Of a DNA stretch of 48,372 nt, positions 9,573 through 21,199 are shown piece after piece. The notes under the pieces are model-generated. The model made no database searches and was not told the DNA's origin. It saw only the letters and a list, made by a program, of their open reading frames with translations. The number at the start of each line of letters is the position of its first letter. The stretch's first letter is position 1. The DNA is taken from NCBI GenBank assembly GCA_016617495.1, contig WYCU01000012.1, positions 1 through 48,372 of the forward strand. The letters are read 5' to 3'. Made by a program: the position numbers and the translations under genes. Source of the DNA: Azonexaceae bacterium s22. Its GTDB lineage: Bacteria; Pseudomonadota; Gammaproteobacteria; Burkholderiales; Rhodocyclaceae.

Positions 9573-9607
9573 GAAGGGGCCACGGCAATCCATGCCGCGG
9601 CCCCTTC
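9573..9607 (-). terminator. Hairpin downstream of secF
   Basis: A long dyad (arms GAAGGGGCC and GGCCCCTTC, with an inner CGGCA/TGCCG extension) lies between the secF stop and the FIST start. No T-run follows on the minus strand, so it may be a Rho-assisted end or an mRNA-stabilising structure rather than an intrinsic terminator. Confidence 0.5.
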
Positions 9608-9629
9608 TGCAGATGTGCAAGCCTTGGGA

Positions 9630-10577
9630 TCAGACTACGGCGCCGTCTTCGTTGGCGCCTTCGATGCCCTTTTTCGGCTTGGGAATGAACTGCTCGCGGG
9701 AAACGCCCAGCCACATGACCAGCGGGCTGGCGACGAGGACGGAAGAATAGATCCCGAAACAGATGCCAATGGTCAGTGCCAGCGCGAAGTAGTACAGGGT
9801 TTCGCCACCGAAAATCAGCATGGAGAGCACCATCAACTGGGTGCTGCCGTGCGTGATGATGGTTCGACTGATCGTGCTGGTAATGGCGTGGTCGAGTACT
9901 TGCGGGGTGGTCAGTCCGCGGACTTTCTTGAAGGTTTCGCGGACGCGGTCAAAGACAACCACCGATTCGTTGACCGAGTAGCCCAGCACGGCGAGCACGG
10001 CGGCCAGGACCGACAGCGAGAACTCCCATTGGAAAGCTGCGAAGAAGCCCAAAATGATGATGACGTCGTGCAGGTTGGCAATGATCGCCGACACCGAAAA
10101 ACGCCACTCGAAGCGGAAGGCAAGATAAATGACGATGCCGATGATGACCAGCAACAAGGCCATCGCACCGTTTTCAGCCAGTTCCTTGCCGACTTGCGGG
10201 CCGACGAACTCGACGCGACGCAATTGCGCGCCGGGGGCCTCGGCATCCAGCGAGCGCATGACCGTTTCGCCGATCTGGGCCGTATTCTGGTCGCCCTTGA
10301 GCGGCAGGCGAATCATCACGTCTTGCGATGAGCCGAAGTTCTGTACCGAGAAGTCGCTGAAGCCGGTCTTGCCCAGCGCGCCGCGGATTTTCTCCAGATC
10401 GGCAGCTTGCGCGTAATTAACTTCGATCAGCGTACCACCGGTGAATTCGACGGACAGATGCAGGCCCTTGGTCAGCAGGAAGAATACCGCCAGCAGGAAG
10501 GTCACCAGCGAGATGATGTTGAACTTCAGCGCATGGCGCATGAAGGGGATGTCTTTTTTAATACGGAAGAATTCCAT
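9630..10577 (-). CDS. secF: Protein translocase subunit SecF
   Basis: This 315-residue inner-membrane protein has the SecF layout: a first membrane helix near residues 20-36, a periplasmic domain with VEFTGGTLIEV, then five helices including the conserved GYSVNESVVVFDRVRE segment and the STISRTIITHGST region. With SecD it forms the proton-driven complex that helps pull exported proteins across the membrane after SecA action. It is encoded 12 bp after secD, the usual operon order. Length and motifs are ordinary. Confidence 0.97.
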   Translation of the reverse strand: MEFFRIKKDIPFMRHALKFNIISLVTFLLAVFFLLTKGLHLSVEFTGGTLIEVNYAQAADLEKIRGALGKTGFSDFSVQNFGSSQDVMIRLPLKGDQNTAQIGETVMRSLDAEAPGAQLRRVEFVGPQVGKELAENGAMALLLVIIGIVIYLAFRFEWRFSVSAIIANLHDVIIILGFFAAFQWEFSLSVLAAVLAVLGYSVNESVVVFDRVRETFKKVRGLTTPQVLDHAITSTISRTIITHGSTQLMVLSMLIFGGETLYYFALALTIGICFGIYSSVLVASPLVMWLGVSREQFIPKPKKGIEGANEDGAVV

Positions 10578-10589
10578 GTCCGTTTTCCC

Positions 10590-12467
10590 TTATTTTTGAC
10601 CGTCGACCGCGACAGTTTCCGGTTTCCAGACCTGCCCGATGGCCACTTTGGTGAGCTTCTTGCGGCGCCCGTAAATGACGTTGACCAGCGCGCGGGAAAC
10701 CACGACAGACGAGAAGATCGAGGTCAGGATGCCGAGACAGTGAACCACGGCAAAGCCGCGTACCGGGCCGGAACCGAAAATCAGCAGGGCAAGGCCAGCA
10801 ATCAGGGTCGTGATGTTCGAGTCGAGAATGGTGCCGAAAGCACGTTCGTAACCTTCTGCAATCGCCGCCTGGGGGGGCATGCCGTTGCGCAACTCTTCCC
10901 GGATCCGCTCGTTGATGAGCACGTTGGCGTCGATGGCCATGCCCAGGGTAAGCGCGATTGCGGCAATGCCGGGCAGGGTCAGCGTGGCTTGCAGCAAGGA
11001 GAGAATGGCGACGAGGAACAGCAGGTTGGAGGCCAGTGCGAGCACGGAAACCAGACCGAACATCTGGTAGTAGAGAATCATGAAGACGGCGATGGCCGCA
11101 AAGCCCCACATGGTGGAGTGGAAGCCCTTCTTGATGTTGTCTGCGCCCAGGCTTGGCCCGATGGTGCGCTCTTCGACGATGTCCATCGGGGCGGCGAGCG
11201 AACCGGCGCGCAGCAGCAGCGCGGTATCGTTGGCTTCCACGGTGGTCATGCGCCCGGAAATCTGCACACGGCCGCCGCCAATTTCGCTGCGGATCACGGG
11301 GGCGGTGACGACTTCGCCCTTGCCCTTTTCGATGAGCAGGATGGCCATGCGCTTGCCGACGTTGTCACGCGTCACATCCTTGAAGATGCGGGCGCCAGCG
11401 GAATCGAGGGTCAGGTGCACGGCCGGTTCGCTGGTCTGGCCATCGAAACCGGGTTGGGCATCGGTGAGACGGTCACCGGTCAGCACGACCTGCTTCTTGA
11501 CCAGCAGGGGCTGACCACCGCGTTCGGTGTAAACCTCGGTGCCGAACGGCGGGTTGCCCGCCAGTGCGGCCTCCAGCGCGCCCGGGGTGTCATCGACCAT
11601 GCGGATTTCGAGGGTGGCCGTGCGACCCAGAATGTCCTTGGCCTTGGCCGTATCCTGAACGCCAGGCAATTGAACGACAATGCGGTCGGCGCCTTGTTGT
11701 TGAATCACCGGCTCGGCCACGCCGAGTTCATTGATCCGGTTGTGCAGTGTGGTGATGTTCTGCTTGATGGCGAATTCGCCGATCTTCTGCTGGGCTTGCG
11801 GTTTGAGGGTGGCGACCAGCTTGAGGTCGCTGCCATCGCCCTGTTCGGCGACGGTCAGATCGGGCTGGGTATCGGCAATGGCATTGCGCGCGCGGTCGCG
11901 GGTTTCCGCATCGCGGAAACGCACGACCAGACGGTCGCCTTCGCGGCTGACACCGGCGTGACGGATGTTCTTGTCGCGCATCACGGTGCGCAGATCGGCG
12001 GAAATGGAGTCGAGGCGCTTGGTCAACGCGCCTTTCATGTCGACCTGCAGCAGGAAGTGGACGCCGCCACGCAGGTCGAGACCCAGGTACATCGGCAAGG
12101 CGTTCATCGCCGTAAGCCAGCTGGGGGATGCCGAAAGCAGGTTGAGTGCGACGACGTACTGCGGGTCGGAAGGATCGGGGTTGAATGCCCGCTCCAGAAT
12201 GTCTTTGGCTTTGAGCTGGGTGTCGGTATTCGCAAAGCGCGTCTTCACGCCATTGACATCGAGTTGGATGCCTTCATGGCCGACGCCAGCGGTCTTGAGG
12301 ATATCCTCGACGCGCGCCAACGTTTTCTGGTCGACCTTGAGCGTGGCTTTGGCACTCGATACCTGGACAGCCGGGGACTCGCCGAAAAAGTTCGGCAGGG
12401 TGTAGATGAAGCCCAGCACCAGTGCGATGGCAACGGTGATGTACTTCCAGAGGGGGTAGCGATTCAT
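10590..12467 (-). CDS. secD: Protein translocase subunit SecD
   Basis: This 625-residue inner-membrane protein has an N-terminal helix (YITVAIALVLGFIYTLPNFFG), the large periplasmic P1 domain with YLGLDLRGGVHFLLQVD, and the C-terminal helices with LGMAIDANVLINERIREEL. It works with SecF and YajC beside SecYEG. The order yajC-secD-secF is conserved in proteobacteria. The last codons overlap a copy of the core GTCGACCGCGACA motif (10602-10614) described separately. A strong hairpin separates it from yajC. Confidence 0.97.
   Translation of the reverse strand: MNRYPLWKYITVAIALVLGFIYTLPNFFGESPAVQVSSAKATLKVDQKTLARVEDILKTAGVGHEGIQLDVNGVKTRFANTDTQLKAKDILERAFNPDPSDPQYVVALNLLSASPSWLTAMNALPMYLGLDLRGGVHFLLQVDMKGALTKRLDSISADLRTVMRDKNIRHAGVSREGDRLVVRFRDAETRDRARNAIADTQPDLTVAEQGDGSDLKLVATLKPQAQQKIGEFAIKQNITTLHNRINELGVAEPVIQQQGADRIVVQLPGVQDTAKAKDILGRTATLEIRMVDDTPGALEAALAGNPPFGTEVYTERGGQPLLVKKQVVLTGDRLTDAQPGFDGQTSEPAVHLTLDSAGARIFKDVTRDNVGKRMAILLIEKGKGEVVTAPVIRSEIGGGRVQISGRMTTVEANDTALLLRAGSLAAPMDIVEERTIGPSLGADNIKKGFHSTMWGFAAIAVFMILYYQMFGLVSVLALASNLLFLVAILSLLQATLTLPGIAAIALTLGMAIDANVLINERIREELRNGMPPQAAIAEGYERAFGTILDSNITTLIAGLALLIFGSGPVRGFAVVHCLGILTSIFSSVVVSRALVNVIYGRRKKLTKVAIGQVWKPETVAVDGQK
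10602..10615 (+). repeat. Half copy of the dispersed GTCGACCGCGACA motif
   Basis: The sequence GTCGACCGCGACAG matches 13 of 14 positions of the right half of the dispersed element. An ATTTTTG stretch begins 10 nt upstream instead of the usual 20, so the left half is out of register. It lies inside the 3' end of secD. Confidence 0.5.
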
Positions 12468-12482
12468 GATGGCTCGAAAGCT

Positions 12483-12507
12483 AAAAAGGCGGCCAGCGGC
12501 CGCCTTT
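12483..12507 (-). terminator. Intrinsic-type hairpin between yajC and secD
   Basis: On the minus strand AAAGGCGGCC, a 3-nt loop and GGCCGCCTTT are followed by T residues. It would attenuate transcription from yajC into secD, which probably also has its own promoter or receives readthrough. Confidence 0.75.
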
Positions 12508-12512
12508 GGGGG

Positions 12513-12839
12513 TTACAGCGACTTCAGGGTGCCCTTGGGCAGAACCAGGCCGATGGCCGGTTTCTGAACGATGACTTCGGTACCTTCGGCGATTTCGAGG
12601 GTCACGTAGTTTTCGCCAACCTTGACGATCTTGCCGACCAGGCCGCCACCGGTGACCACTTCGTCACCCTTCTGCAGCGCAGCGATCAGGGCCTTGTGCT
12701 CCTTGGCCTTCTTCATTTGCGGACGCACCATGAGGAACCACAGCACGGCGAACATCAGGATCATCGGCAGAATCTGCATGAAGCCGCCTGTCGGGTCGGC
12801 CGAGGCAGCAGCAGTTTGAGCGTGAGCGAGACTAATCAT
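12513..12839 (-). CDS. yajC: Sec translocase accessory subunit YajC
   Basis: This 108-residue protein has one membrane helix (MQILPMILMFAVLWFLMVRPQ) followed by a short cytoplasmic domain with the conserved GDEVVTGGGLVGKI segment. It belongs to the SecDF-YajC complex. It lies between tgt and secD, the canonical arrangement. Size and motifs are normal. Confidence 0.96.
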   Translation of the reverse strand: MISLAHAQTAAASADPTGGFMQILPMILMFAVLWFLMVRPQMKKAKEHKALIAALQKGDEVVTGGGLVGKIVKVGENYVTLEIAEGTEVIVQKPAIGLVLPKGTLKSL

Positions 12840-12878
12840 TGAAAAACTCCCGGAGCAAAAAAGTCTGAACCTACCATT

Positions 12879-15027
<2,149 letters not shown>

Positions 15028-15070
15028 GAGCAGATAAGTGTCGATCCTCTCCGGAATGCCTCAAACCGGG

Positions 15071-16174
15071 TCATTGACCGGGGTTGCGCATCTTTTCGCC
15101 GAACATCTGGCTGAGGGCCAGCTGATGGCTCAGGAGGGTTTTTTCAAAGGATTCCGGCTGGATGCGGCATTCGTATTCGCTGGTCGACGAAAAGCCGCCG
15201 ATGCCGCCCGGCGTGGCAACACCACCAAAACGTGCCGCGATGCTGAGGACGTTGAGTGCAACCAATGCGGCATTTTTGGCGGTATCCGCAGCCTTGGTGC
15301 CATCTGTGGTGGTATTCACCAGTTCGCCAATATCGTCGGTGGAAACGGTTTCCTTGAGCGAAACGCGCGCCTTGTTGCCCTCCGGGGTGATGAAGGCATA
15401 ACGCGACACAAAGTCCACGAAGCTCGCGGCAGCGCGCGTGGAGACCTTGCCGCTGCTCCAGAAGCTGGTGTCCGGGGTGAGCTGGCCGCCAAGCACGGTC
15501 AGGCGAACCTTGAGCACCGTGGCATTGAGCTTCTTGGCGATCTTGTCTTCAAGCTGCTGTGCCTGGCCGGCACTGAAACCGCCGGCAAAGCGTGTGCCGA
15601 AGGTCAGGTAGTCGTCTTTCTTCGCCTTGGTGAACGGCGGCGTGAAGATGAACATGAATTGCGTTTCATCGCTCAGTTGCAAGGGCAGAGCGCGCGCGGT
15701 GAAGTAGAGGCCTTTACCCGCCGCGGCATCCTGCTCGCTCGGCACCGGTGTGACGCCAGCGGCCTGGAGTTCGGCGTATTCCGGCAGCGCCTTCAATTCG
15801 TCGTGGCTGACGACCTCAATGCCTTTCGCCTTGAGTTGTGCAACCGTCTGATCGTAGAACTTATCGGTCAGCGACTGGAATTGCTCGTTGTTGCCGCCAA
15901 CAAGCTTGATCGCCACATCCGAATCAGCACCGATCATCGCCTCCAGACCACTCAGTGATTTGCTGTACTTGAGTTCGCTGACGAAATCGACCATGTAGTT
16001 GGTGATGACCACCCGCTTGATCGCTGGCAGGTACTCCGGATTTTCAACCTTCACGTACTTTTCCGCCTGCGCCTTGATGTCGCCGGCCGGGTCGAGATTG
16101 GCGGCGAGGGCGTGGGTACAACAGGCAAGGCAACAGGCAGCAGTGATGAGCGTGCGGCGGAGCAGGGCAGACAT
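15071..16174 (-). CDS. Exported protein of unknown function
   Basis: I do not recognise a family. About 367 residues begin with a signal peptide (MSALLRRTLITAACCLACCTHALAA), and no further membrane segments are apparent, so it should be periplasmic or surface-exposed. The body is mixed alpha/beta with a conserved-looking VVITNYMVDFVSELKYSK near the N-terminus and a glycine-rich stretch (FGGVATPGGIGGFS) near the end. The ATG at 16174 is preferred to the upstream GTG at 16201 because it places the signal peptide at the N-terminus. It follows queA in reverse order and is preceded by tRNA-Leu; it may be monocistronic. Confidence 0.7.
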   Translation of the reverse strand: MSALLRRTLITAACCLACCTHALAANLDPAGDIKAQAEKYVKVENPEYLPAIKRVVITNYMVDFVSELKYSKSLSGLEAMIGADSDVAIKLVGGNNEQFQSLTDKFYDQTVAQLKAKGIEVVSHDELKALPEYAELQAAGVTPVPSEQDAAAGKGLYFTARALPLQLSDETQFMFIFTPPFTKAKKDDYLTFGTRFAGGFSAGQAQQLEDKIAKKLNATVLKVRLTVLGGQLTPDTSFWSSGKVSTRAAASFVDFVSRYAFITPEGNKARVSLKETVSTDDIGELVNTTTDGTKAADTAKNAALVALNVLSIAARFGGVATPGGIGGFSSTSEYECRIQPESFEKTLLSHQLALSQMFGEKMRNPGQ

Positions 16175-16250
16175 GTCGAAGATCTCGCGGGGATTGAACA
16201 CAGCGGCGATTTTAGCAATTGCGCCGTATTTTCCGGGAAGGCTCGGGACG

Positions 16251-16287
16251 AAAAGAAACGAGGCTGTCCGTAAGGAAAGCCTCGTTT
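16251..16287 (-). terminator. Intrinsic terminator after tRNA-Leu(CAA)
   Basis: On the minus strand a stem of AAACGAGGCT pairing with AGCCTCGTTT (12-nt loop) is followed by a T-rich stretch. It lies 7 nt downstream of the tRNA 3' end. Confidence 0.8.
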
Positions 16288-16294
16288 GAGCATT

Positions 16295-16379
16295 TGGTGC
16301 CGGGGACGAGACTCGAACTCGTACACCTTTCGGCGGCGGATTTTGAATCCGCTGCGTCTACCGATTCCGCCACCCCGGC
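16295..16379 (-). tRNA. tRNA-Leu (anticodon CAA)
   Basis: On the minus strand the 85-nt sequence starts GCCGGGG, pairs with CCCCGGC before the terminal ACCA, and has the long variable arm of a class II tRNA. The anticodon stem-loop GCGGA-TTCAAAA-TCCGC gives CAA, decoding UUG. The T-arm GTTCGAGTC is present and CCA is encoded. Confidence 0.96.
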
Positions 16380-16404
16380 GAGTGGAGGCCGGATTATCCA
16401 CGAA

Positions 16405-16821
16405 TCACTTGCGCGGTTCAAGCGCCTCGCTGCAAGGAAACGTTTTCGAGAGTGCTGCGGCAACCAAAGTGGCCGTGCTGCTCTGCGGGTCCGGCGGCAG
16501 GCGCTCAAGGTGGGCGAGTACCGCGCGAACCAGTCGGTACGAGAGATTCGGGTCGTTGGGCAGGCAAAATGCGCCCAGGCGGACGCCTACGGATTCGGCA
16601 AGGTGTTCGCTAATCGCATAGCCATCCGCAAAGCCTTCGACATAGGCGATACAACGCGCGCCCTGCGGGGATTGGTAGGCCTCCAGGCGCCCGCTTTGGG
16701 CGTACGCGGTTTCTGCCGCCAGGCAGTCGTCGCGCAACGCCTTTCCGGAATAGGCGTGCCCCGCGCTGGAAAACAACAGCCCGCTCAACAGGAGGGGCGC
16801 GAATAACAGGAGTTTGATCAT
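16405..16821 (-). CDS. Rap1a/Tai-family immunity-like protein
   Basis: This 138-residue protein has a signal peptide ending near GHA and a body resembling the Rap1a/Tai immunity family: a conserved ARCIAYVEGFADG segment, a CLP..NLSYRLVRAVLAHLE segment and a C-terminal Cys in SKTFPC, probably forming disulfides. Known members neutralise type VI secretion amidases in the periplasm, but many relatives sit far from any toxin and have unknown roles. No amidase gene is nearby. Its start overlaps the stop of the uroporphyrinogen methyltransferase gene by 4 bp, so it is co-transcribed with heme d1 synthesis. Confidence 0.7.
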   Translation of the reverse strand: MIKLLLFAPLLLSGLLFSSAGHAYSGKALRDDCLAAETAYAQSGRLEAYQSPQGARCIAYVEGFADGYAISEHLAESVGVRLGAFCLPNDPNLSYRLVRAVLAHLERLPPDPQSSTATLVAAALSKTFPCSEALEPRK

Positions 16822-17579
16822 TTTTCGAACCAGTTCAGTTTCGCATGCAGTCCGACCACGCTGCCGACGACGATCAGCGCAGGCGGTTTGATACCCGCTT
16901 CGACAATGCGGTGCGGCAAGGTGCCCAATGTGGCAAGCAGGGTCTGCTGCGAGGGCAGGGTGCCATTACGTACCACGGCAGCCGGCGTCATCGAGGGCAG
17001 GCCGTGCGCCATCATCTGGCGACAAATTTCCGCGGCAGCGCCGATGCCCATGTAGAACACGACCGTCTGGCCGGGGCGTGCTAGCGCAGGCCAATCCAGA
17101 TTGACGGTACCGTCCTTGAGGTGGCCGGTGACGAAGGTGAGCGCTTGGGCATGATCGCGATGCGTGAGGGGAAAGCCACCATAGGCGGCACATCCTGCGG
17201 CGGCGGTCACGCCGGGCACGACTTCGAAGGGGACGCCCGAAGCGACCAGGGTTTCCAGTTCCTCGCCACCGCGCCCGAAGATGAACGGGTCGCCCCCCTT
17301 CAGGCGAACGACCGAGAGCCCTTCGCGGGCAAGGTCGACCAACAGAGTGTTGATGGCCCCCTGCGGCAAGGTGTGGTTTGAGGCTTCCTTGCCGGCGTAG
17401 ATGCGTCGTGCCTCCGGCCGAGCCAGATCGACGATCCCATCGCCCACAAGGTGGTCATAAACGAGTGCGTCGGCCTGGGCAATCAGGCGGGCGGCTTTGA
17501 GGGTCAGGAGCTCGGGGTCGCCCGGGCCAGCGCCGACCAGCCAGACCTTGCCGCCGGGAAGAGGGGTTTGCTTGTTCAC
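16818..17579 (-). CDS. nirE: Uroporphyrinogen-III C-methyltransferase (NirE/CobA type)
   Basis: This 253-residue SAM-dependent enzyme methylates uroporphyrinogen III at C2 and C7 to precorrin-2, the entry to siroheme and heme d1. The family signatures are clear: VGAGPGDPELLTLKA near residue 15, the LKGGDPFIFGRGGEE block and PGVTAAAGCAAYGG. It starts with GTG. Divergence from nirS across a control region with an FNR/Dnr box makes a heme d1 role (NirE) likely, although a general CobA/siroheme role cannot be excluded by sequence. It is followed with overlap by the Rap1a-like gene. Confidence 0.9.
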   Translation of the reverse strand: MNKQTPLPGGKVWLVGAGPGDPELLTLKAARLIAQADALVYDHLVGDGIVDLARPEARRIYAGKEASNHTLPQGAINTLLVDLAREGLSVVRLKGGDPFIFGRGGEELETLVASGVPFEVVPGVTAAAGCAAYGGFPLTHRDHAQALTFVTGHLKDGTVNLDWPALARPGQTVVFYMGIGAAAEICRQMMAHGLPSMTPAAVVRNGTLPSQQTLLATLGTLPHRIVEAGIKPPALIVVGSVVGLHAKLNWFEK

Positions 17580-17722
17580 ATGGTGCCTTTGTAGGGTTTG
17601 CCTTTCATCCTAATGCCGGAACGAGGGGCTGCCAATAGCTTCGGTGGTCGAATGCCGTCGGGATGCTTGCGGCGTAGTTCGAAAGGACTATTTTGGTCGT
17701 CAATAAGAACTATAAGTCAATG

Positions 17723-17744
17723 AATATAAAAGATTTCTTATATT
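17723..17744. promoter_or_regulatory. AT-rich inverted repeat upstream of nirS
   Basis: AATATAA, 8 nt, then TTATATT form a perfect 7-bp dyad about 18 bp upstream of the FNR/Dnr box. It could be an operator for a second regulator, for example an NO-responsive repressor, or an AT-rich UP element. Nothing identifies the protein. Confidence 0.4.
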
Positions 17745-17761
17745 GCGTGGCGGCTGAAAGC

Positions 17762-17775
17762 TTGATGGGTATCAA
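17762..17775. promoter_or_regulatory. FNR/Dnr-type anaerobox of nirS
   Basis: TTGATGGGTATCAA is a perfect match to the TTGAT-N4-ATCAA site of the FNR/Dnr/NnrR family. It lies about 88 bp upstream of the nirS start, which suits a class II position (centre near -41) for a start site near 17810. It could also influence the divergent nirE. Confidence 0.88.
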
Positions 17776-17853
17776 GGATATGTGGGGGGCGCAGGTTCAA
17801 CCTAGCGCCCATCGCGTTGGGGATTGGACGCGCTTTTTTGTTCCAGGAGATGA

Positions 17854-19542
<1,689 letters not shown>

Positions 19543-19574
19543 TCCGCCGGAATTTGTTTGATCCGAAGCAAGGC

Positions 19575-19596
19575 TACGGGGGCGCAGGCCCCCGTA
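19575..19596 (+). terminator. Hairpin between nirS and the next cytochrome gene
   Basis: TACGGGGG and CCCCCGTA form an 8-bp stem with a 6-nt loop, without a T-run. It probably stabilises or processes the nirS message, or attenuates the downstream genes, rather than ending transcription outright. Confidence 0.5.
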
Positions 19597-19661
19597 ATCT
19601 CTGGAACATTCAAGGTTGATCGGTAACCTGCCTTTCGACCGGCAATTTTGTGGAGCGCACG

Positions 19662-20507
19662 ATGATGAAGAAAAAACTGGTCACGACAGCCCTCGCGGGC
19701 GCCTTCCTGAGCTTGGGCGCGCAGTCGGTGCTGGCCAATCCGGATTGGAGCAAGGTACCCAAAACCGATATTTACGTATTCCACCCGGCGGTGACGCCCA
19801 TCGAATGGGTGAGCGGCAAGGGTGACCACAGTGGCGCATCGGGCCTGAAAAAAGGCGAATCCTGCGCCGGGTGCCACGTCGAGGACGGCAAGCTGAGCCT
19901 CGATCTCAAGCGGCTGGCCAGCAAGGAGCTGGAACCGAAAGGCGCGCCGAAGACCATGTCGTATCCGGTGGCCGTTCAGGCCGCTTACGATGCCAGCAAT
20001 CTCTACGTCCGCCTGACCTTCAAGGCGCCGGGGGGCGGGGCCGATCATTCCGACAAGGACAATGAAGTGAAGGCCTCGGTGATGTTTCCGAACGACAAGG
20101 TGCCTATCGGCGACCAGGTGGGCTGTTGGGCGGCGTGTCACAAGGACGCGCGCACCATGCCGGGGGCCGCGGATACCAAAACCAAGTACGCCACGCCCGG
20201 GGCCATGGAACTCATGCAATGGAAGAGCGGCGGCGGTGGCAAGGCCGTCGATGGGACAGTGACCGACAAGCGCAACATGGAAGGCGGCAAGGCCGGCGTC
20301 ACGGCCGAGGCGACCAAGTCCGGCGATACCTACACGGTGACCTTCACGCGCAAGCTCGCAGGCGGGGTGAATATTGCGCCGGGCAAGGCCGTGCCGTTCG
20401 GGATTGCCATTCACGCGGATAACTCCGGTGGGCGCTTCCATCACGTTTCTTTCGGCCACAAGCTGGGGCTGGGTGCCGATGGGGATGTGAAGGCGGCAAA
20501 GCAGTAA
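19662..20507 (+). CDS. Periplasmic cytochrome c with ethylbenzene-dehydrogenase-type heme-binding domain
   Basis: This 281-residue precursor has a signal peptide (ending near VLA-N) and a first c-heme site C68-A-G-C71-H72. The rest resembles the EB_dh / DMSO-reductase-gamma-like beta-sandwich that binds heme b or c (VAVQAAYDASNLYVRLTFKAP, near-C-terminal PFGIAIHADNSGGRFHHVSF). A second cysteine motif, C155-W-A-A-C159-H160, has one extra residue (CxxxCH). The ATG at 19662 has GGAG at 6-nt spacing; GTG 19650 is less likely. Encoded directly after nirS, it is a plausible electron donor or transfer partner of NirS. The family is likely and the role inferred. Confidence 0.8.
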   Translation: MMKKKLVTTALAGAFLSLGAQSVLANPDWSKVPKTDIYVFHPAVTPIEWVSGKGDHSGASGLKKGESCAGCHVEDGKLSLDLKRLASKELEPKGAPKTMSYPVAVQAAYDASNLYVRLTFKAPGGGADHSDKDNEVKASVMFPNDKVPIGDQVGCWAACHKDARTMPGAADTKTKYATPGAMELMQWKSGGGGKAVDGTVTDKRNMEGGKAGVTAEATKSGDTYTVTFTRKLAGGVNIAPGKAVPFGIAIHADNSGGRFHHVSFGHKLGLGADGDVKAAKQ

Positions 20508-20525
20508 ATTGGCGGTGATCCCGGG

Positions 20526-20873
20526 GTGACGATGAAGCGCATGGCACCACTGAACGCACCGCTGGGGGCTGGCGTCACGCTGGCCCTCCTGTGCGCTTGT
20601 GCCGGGGCGGCGGCGGAAACCGTCGAGGTGGAAATCGAGGGCTACCGTTTTGTTCCGGCAGAGGTGACGATTCGCGTTGGCGACAGCGTCGCGTGGACCA
20701 ACCGGGAAAAACGGACCAGCCATTCGATCCTTTTTCCGGCCGAGGGCGGGTTGGAGTCCGAGCGGCTGTTTCCCGGCGAACGCTGGTCTCGCCGGTTTTC
20801 TCAGCTCGGGCGCCATGATTACCATTGTGGCCCGCACCCGGAAATGAAAGGGGTTGTCGTTGTCCGCGAATAG
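20526..20873 (+). CDS. Amicyanin-like cupredoxin
   Basis: This small blue-copper protein of about 115 residues has a hydrophobic signal segment (VTLALLCACAGAAA) and one cupredoxin domain. The type 1 copper ligands are all visible: His in TSHSILF and Cys-x2-His-x2-Met in YHCGPHPEMKG. The short Cys-x2-His-x2-Met loop is the amicyanin form; plastocyanin and pseudoazurin have longer loops. A GTG at 20526 has GGCGGTGA at 7-nt spacing; ATG 20532 is an alternative. Between an EB_dh cytochrome and nirC it probably carries electrons to NirS or buffers copper. The role is inferred from context. Confidence 0.85.
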   Translation: MTMKRMAPLNAPLGAGVTLALLCACAGAAAETVEVEIEGYRFVPAEVTIRVGDSVAWTNREKRTSHSILFPAEGGLESERLFPGERWSRRFSQLGRHDYHCGPHPEMKGVVVVRE

Positions 20874-21192
20874 CGTGATTTTTGCCGTTTTTTTGATGTC
20901 GACCGCGACAATTGCCGCAGCGCAGCCCCCGGTATCGCCCGATGCGGCGCGACAACGCGAATTGGTGCATCTGGTGCGCCAGGACTGTGGCTCCTGTCAT
21001 GGCATGACCCTGCAAGGCGGGCTGGGGCCGGCATTGTTGCCGAACAGTTTGAAAGACAAGCCCCAGGAAGGCCTGGTGGCGACGATCTACTTCGGGCGGC
21101 CCGGTACGCCCATGCCGCCCTGGAAGCAATTCATGTCCGAAGCCGAGGCCGAATGGCTCGTCCAGCAACTGTTGAACGGCCTCCCGCAGTGA
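20860..21192 (+). CDS. nirC: Monoheme c-type cytochrome NirC
   Basis: This small periplasmic cytochrome of about 110 residues has a signal peptide (VIFAVFLMSTATIAAA), one heme site (CGSCHG) and a distal Met in the TPMPPWKQF segment, as in NirC. NirC proteins donate electrons to NirS or assist heme d1 maturation. The start is uncertain: TTG 20860 has AAAGGGG at 6-nt spacing, while GTG 20875 lies just after the upstream stop. The gene therefore probably overlaps the cupredoxin gene. Part of the signal peptide is encoded by a copy of the dispersed 34-nt element. Confidence 0.88.
   Translation: MSANSVIFAVFLMSTATIAAAQPPVSPDAARQRELVHLVRQDCGSCHGMTLQGGLGPALLPNSLKDKPQEGLVATIYFGRPGTPMPPWKQFMSEAEAEWLVQQLLNGLPQ
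20878..20911 (+). repeat. Dispersed bipartite element, copy A (in nirC)
   Basis: ATTTTTGCC, 11 nt, then GTCGACCGCGACAA. It lies within the nirC signal-peptide codons, in the frame that gives IFA...STAT. Confidence 0.75.
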
Positions 21193-21199
21193 GGATGTC

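Noticed and set aside
10407-12842. 811-codon open frame on plus, opposite secD and yajC
   Set aside because: It runs antisense through secD/yajC, whose family matches are unambiguous; its length follows from high GC codon bias.
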